Shown here piece after piece: positions 55,101 through 64,000 of a stretch of 64,000 nucleotides of DNA. The notes below the pieces were generated by a model, which saw only the letters and a list, made by a program, of their open reading frames with translations, was not told the DNA's origin and did not search any database. Position numbers and translations under genes: made by a program. The DNA comes from Diplonema japonicum. Lineage: Eukaryota > Euglenozoa > Diplonemea > Diplonemida > Diplonemidae. The stretch covers positions 248,001-312,000 of the forward strand of contig OZ025726.1 in assembly GCA_964019335.1 (NCBI GenBank), written 5' to 3'. Every line of letters begins with the position of its first letter. Position 1 is the first letter of the stretch.

Positions 55101-58100
55101 CCGGTGGAGTTGGCAATCCTGATGCGCGCCTTTGCGAACAACAAAGCGATTGCAGCAAGGAAAACAGGCCTTGAGAGAGTGAACACCTGACGCTTCGTGA
55201 TCAGGCTCGTGCTGGACGCCCAGTAGCAGATGGCCAGCAAGCCCAACCTCACTGCGTGGTAGACCCAAGCGTCGGTGACCAGCCTTCCCATCTCGCGGAT
55301 GTCTGCTCTGAAAGAGCCGAACTTCCCCGACACAGAGCCCCCCTCAGTCAACAGCACAGCGTGGATTATGATGTCAATCACGACTATCAACTTGAGGACA
55401 AGGGCGGTCCTGCCGGAGTTGTCCTCACGCACTTCCTGCACCTCGTTCCCCAAGTTGGTGTAGTTCGTCTCCAACACGTCCTCGCCGTTCATGGACGCCT
55501 GCATGGTGTACAGGGTGCTTTCCTTCCCTTCGCGGGACTTCGTCGTCTTGTAGCACGCACCCATCAGCGCGATGGCCGCAAGACCACCCCACAGAACGAT
55601 GGCGTACCCTGTTTGGCTCTCCGAGTCGCTTTGCTTGGCGTACTCCTCTGTGCTCTTCGTGCACTGCTCGTCGTCGACGACTATGGTGAGGACAGCGTAG
55701 CTTGACATCGTGATGGTTTGCTTGCCCAGCACCACCTCGGGCACCTTGTCCCCGTTGTTCAAAGAGGTAACCTGGATAACCTTGGCACCGCTCCTGGAGG
55801 GCACGATGTTGAGCTCTACCTCAGTTGCGCTGTCCTTGATGTTAGCCACACCGATGACCATCCTGCAGTCATCAGTGATGCCGCCTACGATGACGTCTTC
55901 TGTCCTGCCAGGAACGTTCGATGGCCACGGCCTCGCTATGGCTTTGGCAACACCAGCAGGCCAGTATGAGAGGAACGTCTCAAGGACCTTGTACATCTCA
56001 GAAGGGTTGCCTGCACGGTCGTAAAGTCCAAGACAGCCTTCGCTCCACGTGATATCCTTTGCCATCCAGTACAGAGCGTCGGTGACACCGTTGTTGATCA
56101 TGAGCAGCAGATTGGCATAGGCACGCGCAGCCCATAGAGGCGATGTGGCTATGTTGTTCTCCTTCTTTGTGTTGTTCGAAGATTTCTGTTCCACGTAGCA
56201 CTCTGCAGCAGTACTGTCGAAGTAGTGCCCGCCGAGGGGCATTGTGACAAGGTTCAACCCTGACCACTCGGTGATGACGAGGGGCTTCTGCGAACCGCCA
56301 CCTATCTTAACCTCGTGGTGCCAGTTGAGGAACGCCTCATCCAGATAAGAGGGACCCCTGCCCTTTTTGTTATAAACATCGTCCCAAGGATGCATGGAGA
56401 AGGCTTCGATCATGTTCATCGCTTCTGTGTCCTCAAGCAACGTCTGCATGTAACACTTGTCAAGGAAGGTGTTGGTGACGGGGTCCACGCACAGCACCGA
56501 CGATCCGAAGTCAGAAACACCGGGCCCAATGAACTTGAGGGTGACGCCTCGCTCGCGGAGGGCGAGCCCGGTGGCTTTCAGTAGTGTGACGTACTGCTGT
56601 GGCGACACATATGTGTCCCAGACGCCGTTGGGTTCGTTGGACAGCTCCAAGTAGTCGATGGTGATGCCAAGCTTGTTCTCCACAAACCACACGGACTCCG
56701 CCAGCAGTTCTGCCCAGTCCTGCAGCCTCTCGTCTTTCAACATGTGCGAAACAAACGAGTTGTTCCACGTGGAGTCGATGGTGTACGTGGTGGGCGCACC
56801 GAACATGGTCACCAACACCTTGGCACCCCTTTCTTGCAACATGTTGCCGTATTCCCTCATGTCGCACTCACGCCCTTTGTACAAGTCGGCGACAAAGGTC
56901 TTCAGCTTCTCCCTGCCATGGTCGGAATGCAGTTCAATAGGCGCCTCGCCTGTCGGTTTCAACAAAGCGTTGCCCCATCGCACCATGCGCAGGCCGTTGG
57001 CGCCAGGCATTTTGTCGTACACAGTGGTCTCGTCGGAGGCTGCCCAGGCGTTGAGCCCGAAGTAGAAGTCGTTGGTTGTGCTCTTCTGGTCGATGGCGAA
57101 GGAGTAAGGGACAGGGCGGCGGCACACAGACGCAGTGTAAGGGTAGGCAATGCTGGTTGCGTAGGGGTTATTGTTGAAGTACGAGACAGGCGTGGCACCT
57201 TCATACGACAGATAGCAGCCCTTAGGCGAGACGGTCGCTATGGCGGGCGGGGGCTTCTGTACGGCACTCGAAAACTTCAGCTGCGTCAACGCGTACTGGC
57301 ACTCCTCGTACGTCCCCACATCTATCATGTCAAGCTCCAAGCATGTCTGGTTAAGCTCTGTGCGTTGGTATCCAGGCTGTTCCTTGATCATGGCGCAGAG
57401 TGGGACGTCGAAGGCCCCTGGGTACCCTCCTTGCAGCGCGTTGAAGTAAAGCCCCTTTTGACGAGCCCCCACGGTGGTCTCCAACACGAAGCACCCGCCT
57501 GGACGGTAGAAAGCCTCGTCTTTGGAAACAAGCCATGCCTCGCTGTAACGGAAGCCGAGGGCGGTCGCTGCGGCAAGACAGTCCTCACTGGTGGCAATGT
57601 TTTTATAACCGGTGACAGACAGACAAGATGTGGCTGCCGTGCTTTGAAGGAAATCGGTGTCGAGCCTCGGTCTGCCGGTGTATTCACAAATAGGCGCAGA
57701 GTGGATGTGCATCGAGGTGGACGCCAAGTAGTTGTTGAAGAAGAGGCCTTCAGACCCTTGCCAGATATCATAATAACACCCAGGAGGTTTCGAAAAAACG
57801 TCAGATTCGGCAGTAGAACGGATCGAGGAGTTCATCCCGATCGTCATGGCCGCACGGACGCAGTCATCCGAAGTTTGTATCACACCGTTGCCCCACCCGA
57901 TGCACGACTGCTGTCCGCCGATTTTAATGTACCCGGTCCTGTCAGGGGTGGGTGCCGCATATGTCTCCTCAGAAGTCCTCGCACAGATAGGTGACGAACC
58001 GATGAACGAAGAACTCGAGAGGACAACGGTGTTGTAGTACAGGCCTCCTAAGATGAGGTCCAGGTAGCACCCTGCGGGGTACTCGTAGCTTGAGATGACA

Positions 58101-58552
58101 TTCAGAGGGGAGGTGATGTCAAGGTCGGTAGCTGCAGCCTGACAGGACTCTGCAGAAAGGACAGTGATCTCACCGTGGAAGATGCAGGTGCTTGATCCGT
58201 TCAAACGCAGGTGGGAATCCGTTTCCATTTTCCCGAGTGCCTTGCAGAGGGGTTGTGAGTAAGCAACCAAGGCGGGGCTCAGAACATAGCTATTGAATTT
58301 CAATAGATACGACCCGTCCAGTGTGTACTCCCAGAAGCAGCCTCCGATCGATATCTGACGCTGCTCTACAGGTACTTCCACCACAGACTGCAGAGAGGCC
58401 CCTGCGGCGAGTGCGCACTCGGACTTGTCCTGAATGAGCAAGTTGCCCCCCATGAAACATGAGGTCCCCATCCAGCCCTCTGTATACCCAGAGGTAGCTC
58501 CTTCTGTTATCGCTACGCTCACTACCGAGAGCAGCCATATTTTCCGGATCAT
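52125..58552 (-). CDS. Triple-enzyme fusion: clan-A glycoside hydrolase, acyltransferase-3 and egghead-like glycosyltransferase
   Basis: Exons 58552-53393, 53346-52212 and 52153-52125 join in frame to 2,107 residues. A signal peptide is followed by five Cys repeats of about 95 residues (20-480; pattern SEDCLAAATALGF, PGGC, LYFN, PLC). A GH-A clan hydrolase (GH30/GH39-like) spans about 485-960, with acid/base Glu640 in LELSNEPNG and nucleophile Glu762 in VITEWSG. After a helix at 983-1000, an acyltransferase-3 membrane domain starts at about 1215 (LDSLRFFAAVHIVLYHF, His1233; FWFKRAVRLYPLY). From about 1678 a family 2 glycosyltransferase like egghead beta-mannosyltransferase follows: FRIVTRGKHP, LEVVTDND, DDWIVHQDEET, QRKRW. 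GH and AT3 share one uninterrupted exon, which also begins the transferase. The 53393/53346 join completes its TRG-to-VVTD block. Introns are 46 and 58 nt. Confidence 0.85.
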
Positions 58553-58646
58553 GTTTTTGTATTTTTTTTTGTTTTGTTTTTTTTTTTTTTGTATGGGTTT
58601 TAACCTGTTAGAAGAGTAAGGGTGTAAACAGTAAAGAAAGAGAAAG

Positions 58647-58650
<4 letters not shown>

Positions 58651-58689
<39 letters not shown>

Positions 58690-58701
58690 GGGGGGGGGGG
58701 G
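58651..58701. repeat. (GA)n followed by poly-G
   Basis: About 14 GA dinucleotides followed by about 22 G on the plus strand. Simple-sequence repeat in the 5' flank of the triple-fusion gene. Confidence 0.9.
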
Positions 58702-58962
58702 TGCAAAGAGAGGAAGTGGGGGGGGAAAAAAGAAAAAAAACCAGAGAGAGAAAATATAAAAAAATATTGCCAAATCCCAGGTGTCGTACCCCCCACCCCA
58801 CCTCTTTTTTTTCAACCCCTCTCGAGGCAGTAGTAATAAAAAAAGCTTGGATGTTGTAGGAGGGAAGATGGAGAGCATTGACCTGGTTTATATTTTGCCT
58901 GCATGCTGTGGTGGCAAGAGCGGAGGAGAGAGAACTAAAAAGGTGCGGCCATAGCATACAGC

Positions 58963-58995
<33 letters not shown>

Positions 58996-59306
58996 CCACT
59001 CTCTTTTTGCTCTCTTTTTTTTCCCCCCGTAGGAAAGGGTTTTTTTTTTTTAATATGAAGAAAGAAGAAGTTTGCAAACTTGCGAAATCATCACAAAAAT
59101 ATAATGTTTTTTATTTTTTTTATTTTTTTTTTGTTTTCCTTTTTTTTTTGAATCCTTTTTGAAGTTTCTCTTTCTTGTCTATTTGTTTATTTTTATTTTA
59201 TTTTTCTTCAGAATTCTTTCTTCTTTCTTTCCATAATTTCGAAACAAATGACAAAAAAAAAGGGGGCTTTAATTGCAACACTAAAGTGGCGTTAAGCGTG
59301 CAACGA

Positions 59307-59351
<45 letters not shown>

Positions 59352-59480
59352 CAAAGGCCACTAATGTATGAGGGGGAGAGGAAAAAAAAAGAAGAAGAAA
59401 AAAAAAGGATGTTAGAAAAAGAGAAAAAAATATATATGAGTAAAGGAGGCCGGTGTTGGCGGCGCCTGCACAAGAACTGT

Positions 59481-59714
59481 CTACTTGATTACAGGGGGCG
59501 CACCGCGGCCGAGTTGTAGCTTCTTCTGCGTTCCGCGTCGTGTCCTTAATGCGTGCGGTGTACAGCTCAACCCCAGCCGGTGCGTCCCGGGTAACCAAGA
59601 TTCTGCGCTCGTGCAGTTTGCTGCCTGTTCGTCACCCTGAGCATCTGCATTATGTTCTTCCACTCGGGCGCTACCGGTGATGACCGACGAGGAGGTCAAC
59701 AGCGAACAACACAT
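59481..59714 (-). CDS. Possible small protein in a GC-rich island (weak)
   Basis: A 77-residue ATG frame (MCCSLLTSSSVITGSARVEE) lies in the only GC-rich, non-repetitive stretch between the two neighbours. GATCAG just upstream could be a splice acceptor, and a 31-nt GTAATC...GTGCAG segment near the end could be an intron. No family is recognised. The island may equally be a non-coding RNA or UTR. Confidence 0.25.
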   Translation of the reverse strand: MCCSLLTSSSVITGSARVEEHNADAQGDEQAANCTSAESWLPGTHRLGLSCTPHALRTRRGTQKKLQLGRGAPPVIK

Positions 59715-59809
59715 CTGATCTTTTTCTTATATTTCCATGTTATCCCCACCACCTGAAAAAAAAAAAAAGGAAATTATAAAATCTTTCCCCCCACCCCCAC
59801 CTAAATTTT

Positions 59810-60802
59810 CTATTTTCCAAATTTCTCCTTAGCGCTCATGATAGCAGCTTTTGGATCATTCTTGGCCTCAGCAATTGCGGCGGCGGCGTTTTCACTAACG
59901 GCAGCACCTTTCAGCATGACATCATGCATCAACGCAGCAGGAGGAGCGGAGGGAACAATCGGAAGTGTGTCATAAGGGTAATCAGGCAGAGGAATGGTAG
60001 GATTCACCTCACGCCACGCCCAGTCAAGAAGCCCGAACGCTTTAAGAGCAAGGTTCGATGACGCAGTTCCAACAGAAGGCCTGAAATCGAAAAGACGATG
60101 GAAGTGACCCTGCCTGGTGTAGATCAAAATTCCTTGCGTCACGACCCTGGGAGTTGGAAGAGGCATGCAATGGGGGCTGATATCAACTGTGTCCAGCTTG
60201 ACACCTCTTCTGATACAGACCACGTCCCTGAGGTCAACACGGAAGGTTGGGTCATGACCGGACCCAACTCCTATGAAGATAAAGCTCTTATTAGTGACCG
60301 CCATGTACCCTTCGATGGTCTTGTGCTGTTGCTTATCCTTGTCGACTTGGTTAATTAGCGTACAGTAATAGTCGTGGTACACGAGGCGTTCGTTGTTTTG
60401 CAAGGTGGGGAAGTGTTTTTTGAACCTTTCTTCTGCGTCTTTATCCATCTTCTCCTGGACTTTTTCGTGTGCGGATTGTGTGGCTTCTGTTTTCATTTTG
60501 TCGACTTTGTGCGATACGGAGTCGAGCTTTGCCTGTGCCTTGTCCATGAAGCTTTTCTTCTCTTTTTTCGCGAGTTCTACTTTTTTCTCCTTGTACTCCC
60601 CGCTGCGCTCCTCCAGGCCTTTTTCCCGGGTTTTTTTCTCGAGGCTTCGTCTCTCGGCTGGGGGTGCTACATCTGATTTGTCCTCGGGCATCGGGGCCCG
60701 CATCACCAGAATCGTCTTGTATTTCCCTTGAATGAGAACCTCTGTCGGTGCAATTGTTTCAACAACCGCCGTCATGCTCGCCATGGGGTCATCGAATCCC
60801 AT
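59810..60802 (-). CDS. Coiled-coil protein with GRAM/PH-like domain
   Basis: An intronless 330-residue frame. Residues about 50-125 are a highly charged coiled coil (KKTREKGLEERSGEYKEKK). From about 128 (HFPTLQNNERLVYHDYYCTL) to about 235 the pattern of strands, with GYMAVTNKSFIFIG and the later VDLRDVVCIRRG, is typical of GRAM domains, a PH-like lipid-binding fold of membrane-contact and trafficking proteins. The Ala-rich C-terminus (ENAAAAIAEAKNDPKAA) is helical. No signal peptide or membrane helix is present, so peripheral membrane association is likely (inference). The ATG follows directly on 18 A residues (60803-60820). Domain assignment is by pattern only. Confidence 0.7.
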   Translation of the reverse strand: MGFDDPMASMTAVVETIAPTEVLIQGKYKTILVMRAPMPEDKSDVAPPAERRSLEKKTREKGLEERSGEYKEKKVELAKKEKKSFMDKAQAKLDSVSHKVDKMKTEATQSAHEKVQEKMDKDAEERFKKHFPTLQNNERLVYHDYYCTLINQVDKDKQQHKTIEGYMAVTNKSFIFIGVGSGHDPTFRVDLRDVVCIRRGVKLDTVDISPHCMPLPTPRVVTQGILIYTRQGHFHRLFDFRPSVGTASSNLALKAFGLLDWAWREVNPTIPLPDYPYDTLPIVPSAPPAALMHDVMLKGAAVSENAAAAIAEAKNDPKAAIMSAKEKFGK

Positions 60803-61621
60803 TTTTTTTTTTTTTTTTTTCCCGGGTGTGTTGCTTTTTTTTTTTTTTTTTTTTTTTTTGCAAAAAAATATTGAAAAGAAAAAAATTCAAAAATGCGGGG
60901 GGGGGGGGGGGGGGGGGGGGGAGAAGGGGAAGAATTATTTTCCTTTTTTTTTTCTCATTTTGTTATTTGACACTTAAGGGTTGTGTGAACAGCACTTTTT
61001 TTTTTTTTCCATAATGTGTATTCCCCTCTTTTTTTTTCTTGAAAAAAAAAAGAGAAGCAGAGAAGAAGAGAGAGAAAAAAAAGGAAAAACCTCCCACACA
61101 TAAGAAAGGGAAGAATATTTATATTTCTTTATTATTTTTCTTAGAGGAGCGGAGAGAGGGGGGACGAAGAAAAAAGAAAATGGAACTTTCTGCCAGATGA
61201 GATTCATGCATCTTTTCTGTTCTACTTTGTTTTTTTTTTTTTTTTTTTTTCCCTTTTTTTTTTTCTCAAGCAGGTGTTTTGTGCTTCAAGCTTGGGGATG
61301 ACTTCACTTGGGCTTCGTCTTCGATATCTGCAGGATGGGGGGGTTTTTTTTGTTTTTTTTTTAAAAAAAATCTTAAGTTATAGCCAGAGAAACCTAGTAG
61401 TAAGGGAAGATAACAAGGAAAATGCTTTTTAATTCTTTTTTTTTTTTTTTTTTTTTTGGATTTTGGAGTCGCAAATCAAAATCCGAAAGGAAAATTTTTT
61501 AAGAAAAATGAGAAACAAAAAAAAAGAAAGAGAAAAAGAAAAAAAGGAGGGGGGAGACATTATGTACAAAGAATTTATTTCTTTTTTTTTTTTTTTTTTT
61601 TGTTCTCGTGTCCTTCCCCTC
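60803..61621. other. Intergenic low-complexity DNA
   Basis: About 820 bp with poly-T, poly-A and about 24 G (60897-60921). It holds one normal-complexity segment (61270-61330) but no recognisable gene. Confidence 0.7.
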
Positions 61622-62988
61622 TTAATTTGTTACATTTATTTGCGTCATCGACCCAAGCTTGCTGGCCCTCGGTGAGGTGCTACCCATCGAAGGCCTTGAT
61701 GGTGCGACCAAGCTTTCTTCCGTGTCGCCTGGGGGGGTTATTTTGTATTTTTTTGTGAAAAAGGAGGCCCTCAATTCTTCTTTTTTTTCCTATTCCTTTT
61801 TTTTTTTTTTTTTTTAGAAGACAAATCTAATCAAAAAAAGTAAGTAGAGAAAACAAGCCAGAGCAATTATGACACCCTTTCTTTGCAAAACACACAAACC
61901 TTTGTTCTTAGGGGCAACCGTCTTCTGGCTTGCCTGAGCCTTATCGCTGATGTCGGCAAGGACGCCAGCACAAGCAATGGCGACACCAAACCAACCCTGT
62001 TTTTTTTTTTTTTTTTTTTTTTTTTTTTCTTTCTTCCATACGATGGGGCTCAACGAGTTGCCTTTGAACAAAATAGAGTAAATCACGCTGAAAATCTTAC
62101 GTGTAGTGGTGACAGTGGCGTTGACAAGAGGGTCAAAGGTCGAGATGGTGAAGAAGATAAAAGACTGCCCCAAGGCGGAACAGATCGAGAACTGGATTTT
62201 TTTTTTTTTTTTTTTTTTTTTATGTAATTCACTTCCCTCTTTACCTTGATGATCAACCACATGATGCGGGAGTCTTTGTTGCAGAATTCAATGGCGGCAG
62301 AAATCTCGGAGTTCATGAAGGCAGCCACGATGGCAACCAGCAACATGTAGAGGTTGGTCCAAAACATAAAATCGTAAGCCTTAAGCTTAATGTTCTTCTC
62401 GGCCGTCTTTGCCTTCAACCTCTTTTGCACACCACCAGTTAAGCCATCGCACGCCAAGGATCCTGCAAGCATGAACATACCCAAGTACGTGGACTCGGGT
62501 GTGTCCTTCTTGCCACTCCCGAGCGAGACCACAGAAGTTCCAATGACAATTGCTGCAACCTGAGCATAGTCTCGGAGGGTGTATGTGGCTCCCCCTAAGA
62601 GCAGCGAGCCTATCATCACTGGGATCATTTTGGCCGATTTTGCCAGTGTCGCGACGGGGAATGAGACACCGTACTTGAGAGCAGAGTTTGTGCACCATTT
62701 ACTGAGCACTTGGGTGAAACCAGTTACTGAGAAAAGCTCGTGGGGTATGCCCCTTGTGAAGCCTGTGATTGCCAGCATTGTAAAGCTCACTAAAACGTTC
62801 GCAGCGGCCTCTAATATCTGCAAGAACCACACGTAAGTAAACTTCCCCCCGTCGGCATCCTTGAACCTAAACACGTCCTCCTGCAAGCTCCCATAGTACA
62901 TGTAACAAGCATAGATACCCCCCGCTCCCCACAACAGTTGCGGGATCGTCCCTTTCTTCTCCACTCCCTTCTCGGGTTTTTCAGACAT
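61622..62988 (-). CDS. SLC35B1-like nucleotide-sugar transporter (UAA family), four exons
   Basis: Exons 62988-62245, 62191-62042, 61996-61900 and 61728-61622 give 365 residues. The N-terminus (YACYMYYGSLQEDVF) and the segment ALKYGVSFPVATLAKSAKMIPVMIGSLLLGG are hallmarks of SLC35B1/UDP-galactose-type ER/Golgi transporters with ten helices. Exon 2 gives the eighth and ninth helices (FDPLVNATVTTTRKIFSVIYS) and exon 3 GWFGVAIACAGVLADI. Introns 1 and 2 (53 and 45 nt; donors GTAAAG, GTATGG) are mostly poly-A and stay open as poly-Lys if retained. The last intron (171 nt, donor GTTTGT, acceptor after poly-C, CCCCAG) is less certain: it gives a polar tail (DTEESLVAPSRPSMG), while reading through adds a hydrophobic stretch ending at 61814. 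The ATG follows 17 A residues. Confidence 0.82.
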
Positions 62989-63435
62989 TTTTTTTTTTTT
63001 TTTTTCCCTTCCACCTGGTGATTATTTTTTTTTTTTTTTTTCCCGGGGAGGATGATACGGTCAAGATTTTTTTTTAAAAAATAAATAGAAAGAAAAAAAA
63101 CAGGAAAAGAAAAGAAAAGGGCGAGAAAAAAAATATATGGGTCGATTTCAAAAAACCCCCCCCAAAATGAGGCCAATTGACACTTTCGTTGCATCTTTGG
63201 CATGCCGCCCCCTTTAAAAAAAATTCTCCATATTTCCCGGCCCATATTAGGAAAGAACCCGGGTCAGAAATCGCTCAAGGGTGCTATTTTGACCTATGAA
63301 AAATTCAGTCTTAGGGTCAAAATCGGGTTTTAGTGGTTTTGGTAAAGTCAGAGATTATGCTTTCAATAGCAAGAAATAGCGAAACTCACTGCTAGAAGGT
63401 GGCTGAAATGATGTTGGTGACGTAAGTGGAAACCT
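62989..63435. other. Intergenic interval
   Basis: Poly-T/A DNA to about 63150, then normal-complexity AT-rich sequence with no recognised gene. A C8-AAAATG motif near 63160 recurs inverted near 63520. Confidence 0.6.
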
Positions 63436-64000
63436 TCATTTCCTAGTCTTCTGCGGCTGAGATGTGCTGCTGCTGAGTGGGCGACCTCGTTTCTTTTTCA
63501 TACTATTAGGCCTTCTACCGCATTTTGGGGGGGGTTTTAAGAGGCTCATTCATAGGTGTACTTGTGCTTTGGGCTTGTCATGGGGTGGCGAGTATTTTCG
63601 TAATTTGGTTACCATTCTTTCTCGTTTTTCAAGTCCGGGAAGGCTATCAGGAACGTCCTCACTCATCACAAGATTCATAGACTGGGGGCCTTTTCTCTGC
63701 CCTGTCTGCATCGAGTTCTTTGATGATGTACTTTAGTTCCTTCTAGCTCGTGGACGCACACGTAGCAAAACACCCTCCGGTGTGCTCCTGAGCTCATATG
63801 CACCTGTAAAATCCGGAAACTCAAGAATTTTCTTTTTGTACGGGCCAAAGACATCAGTAACTACATGCACGGCACACTGTATCGTATTGGTGATGTTAGC
63901 TATTTGTTCCACAGTTTTAATTGTGGAACGAGGCACCCAAAACCAAACACGAGAGAGCACACCAAAGTGGCTGTCCCTGTTGTTTTTGCCGTGTTTCTCC
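63436..64000 (-). pseudogene. Decayed ORF with in-frame stops, running off the right edge
   Basis: One minus-strand frame reads from the window edge (HFGVLSRVWFWVPRSTIKTV, later ILEFPDFTGAYELRS) to a TAA at 63735-63733. The same frame continues, protein-like and without a shift, to a TGA about 59 codons on, and again to a TGA at 63438-63436, ending in basic sequence with RRPNSMKKKRGRP. Keeping one frame through isolated stops suggests a recently inactivated gene, perhaps a transposase or other mobile-element protein, but I recognise no family. No ATG is visible inside the window. Confidence 0.4.

Larger units (their letters stand above)
58553..59809. other. Intergenic interval with GA/G repeats and one GC-rich island
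   Basis: About 1.25 kb. It holds a (GA)n tract with poly-G (58651-58701), several poly-T and poly-A runs, and a GC-rich island at 59440-59720 with a small minus-strand frame. Other frames are low complexity. Confidence 0.7.

Noticed and set aside
58553-59077. Extended N-terminus of the triple-fusion protein
   Set aside because: It consists of poly-Lys, poly-Ser and poly-Pro from simple repeats. A clean signal peptide starts at 58552.

Overview
This is eukaryotic nuclear DNA, most consistent with a euglenozoan protist of diplonemid type (inference). Every confidently called protein gene lies on the minus strand, as expected of a long co-directional, possibly polycistronic array. The partial HMG-CoA reductase at the left edge lacks an N-terminal membrane domain and starts with an arginine-rich leader, like the soluble mitochondrial enzyme of kinetoplastids. 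Introns are mostly very short (39-73 nt), GT-AG, with donors mostly GTATG/GTATT, and many consist largely of a homopolymer. Standard stops TAA, TAG and TGA are all used. Much intergenic DNA is poly-A/poly-T/poly-G, and several start codons are directly preceded by a genome-encoded poly(A) leader.

Layout, left to right, all genes minus strand: 5' end of HMG-CoA reductase (1-363); a 3,103-residue coiled-coil protein with serial degenerate nucleotidyl-cyclase-like modules (643-9954); a small membrane protein (10050-10688) and a secreted Cys-rich protein (10912-11271); low-complexity DNA; a four-exon SPX protein (13627-14385); elongator tRNA-Met (15310-15381); a 2,320-residue EGF/IPT/TRP-like membrane protein (15421-22565); a repeat region with palindromes and foldbacks (22.6-24.5 kb); a 2,557-residue beta-helix-TIR-TIR-SAM protein (24492-32311); a class 3 lipase-FYVE protein (32559-35180); EMC3 (35631-36435); a cytochrome b5-sphingolipid desaturase (36998-39013); a GH31 glucosidase II-like enzyme (39168-41835); a mobile-element region with a decayed tyrosine recombinase (42.2-43.4 kb); an SLC6 transporter (44404-46506); two proteins of unknown function (46659-47216 and 47334-48009); an NSUN2-like tRNA methyltransferase (48155-50380); a 2,107-residue fusion of Cys repeats, clan-A glycoside hydrolase, acyltransferase-3 and egghead-like glycosyltransferase (52125-58552); a GRAM-like protein (59810-60802); an SLC35B1-like transporter (61622-62988); and a decayed ORF at the right edge (63436-64000).

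The genes do not form one pathway. Several belong to the ER/Golgi and lipid or glycan metabolism (HMGR, EMC3, sphingolipid desaturase, glucosidase II, nucleotide-sugar transporter, triple-enzyme fusion, lipase-FYVE). The most novel items are the TIR fusion, the triple-enzyme fusion, the cyclase-like array, the homopolymer micro-introns and the poly(A) leaders. Exon joins were worked out by hand from reading frame, splice signals and family alignment, and were not checked against RNA. Lengths of very long homopolymers may be off by a base.
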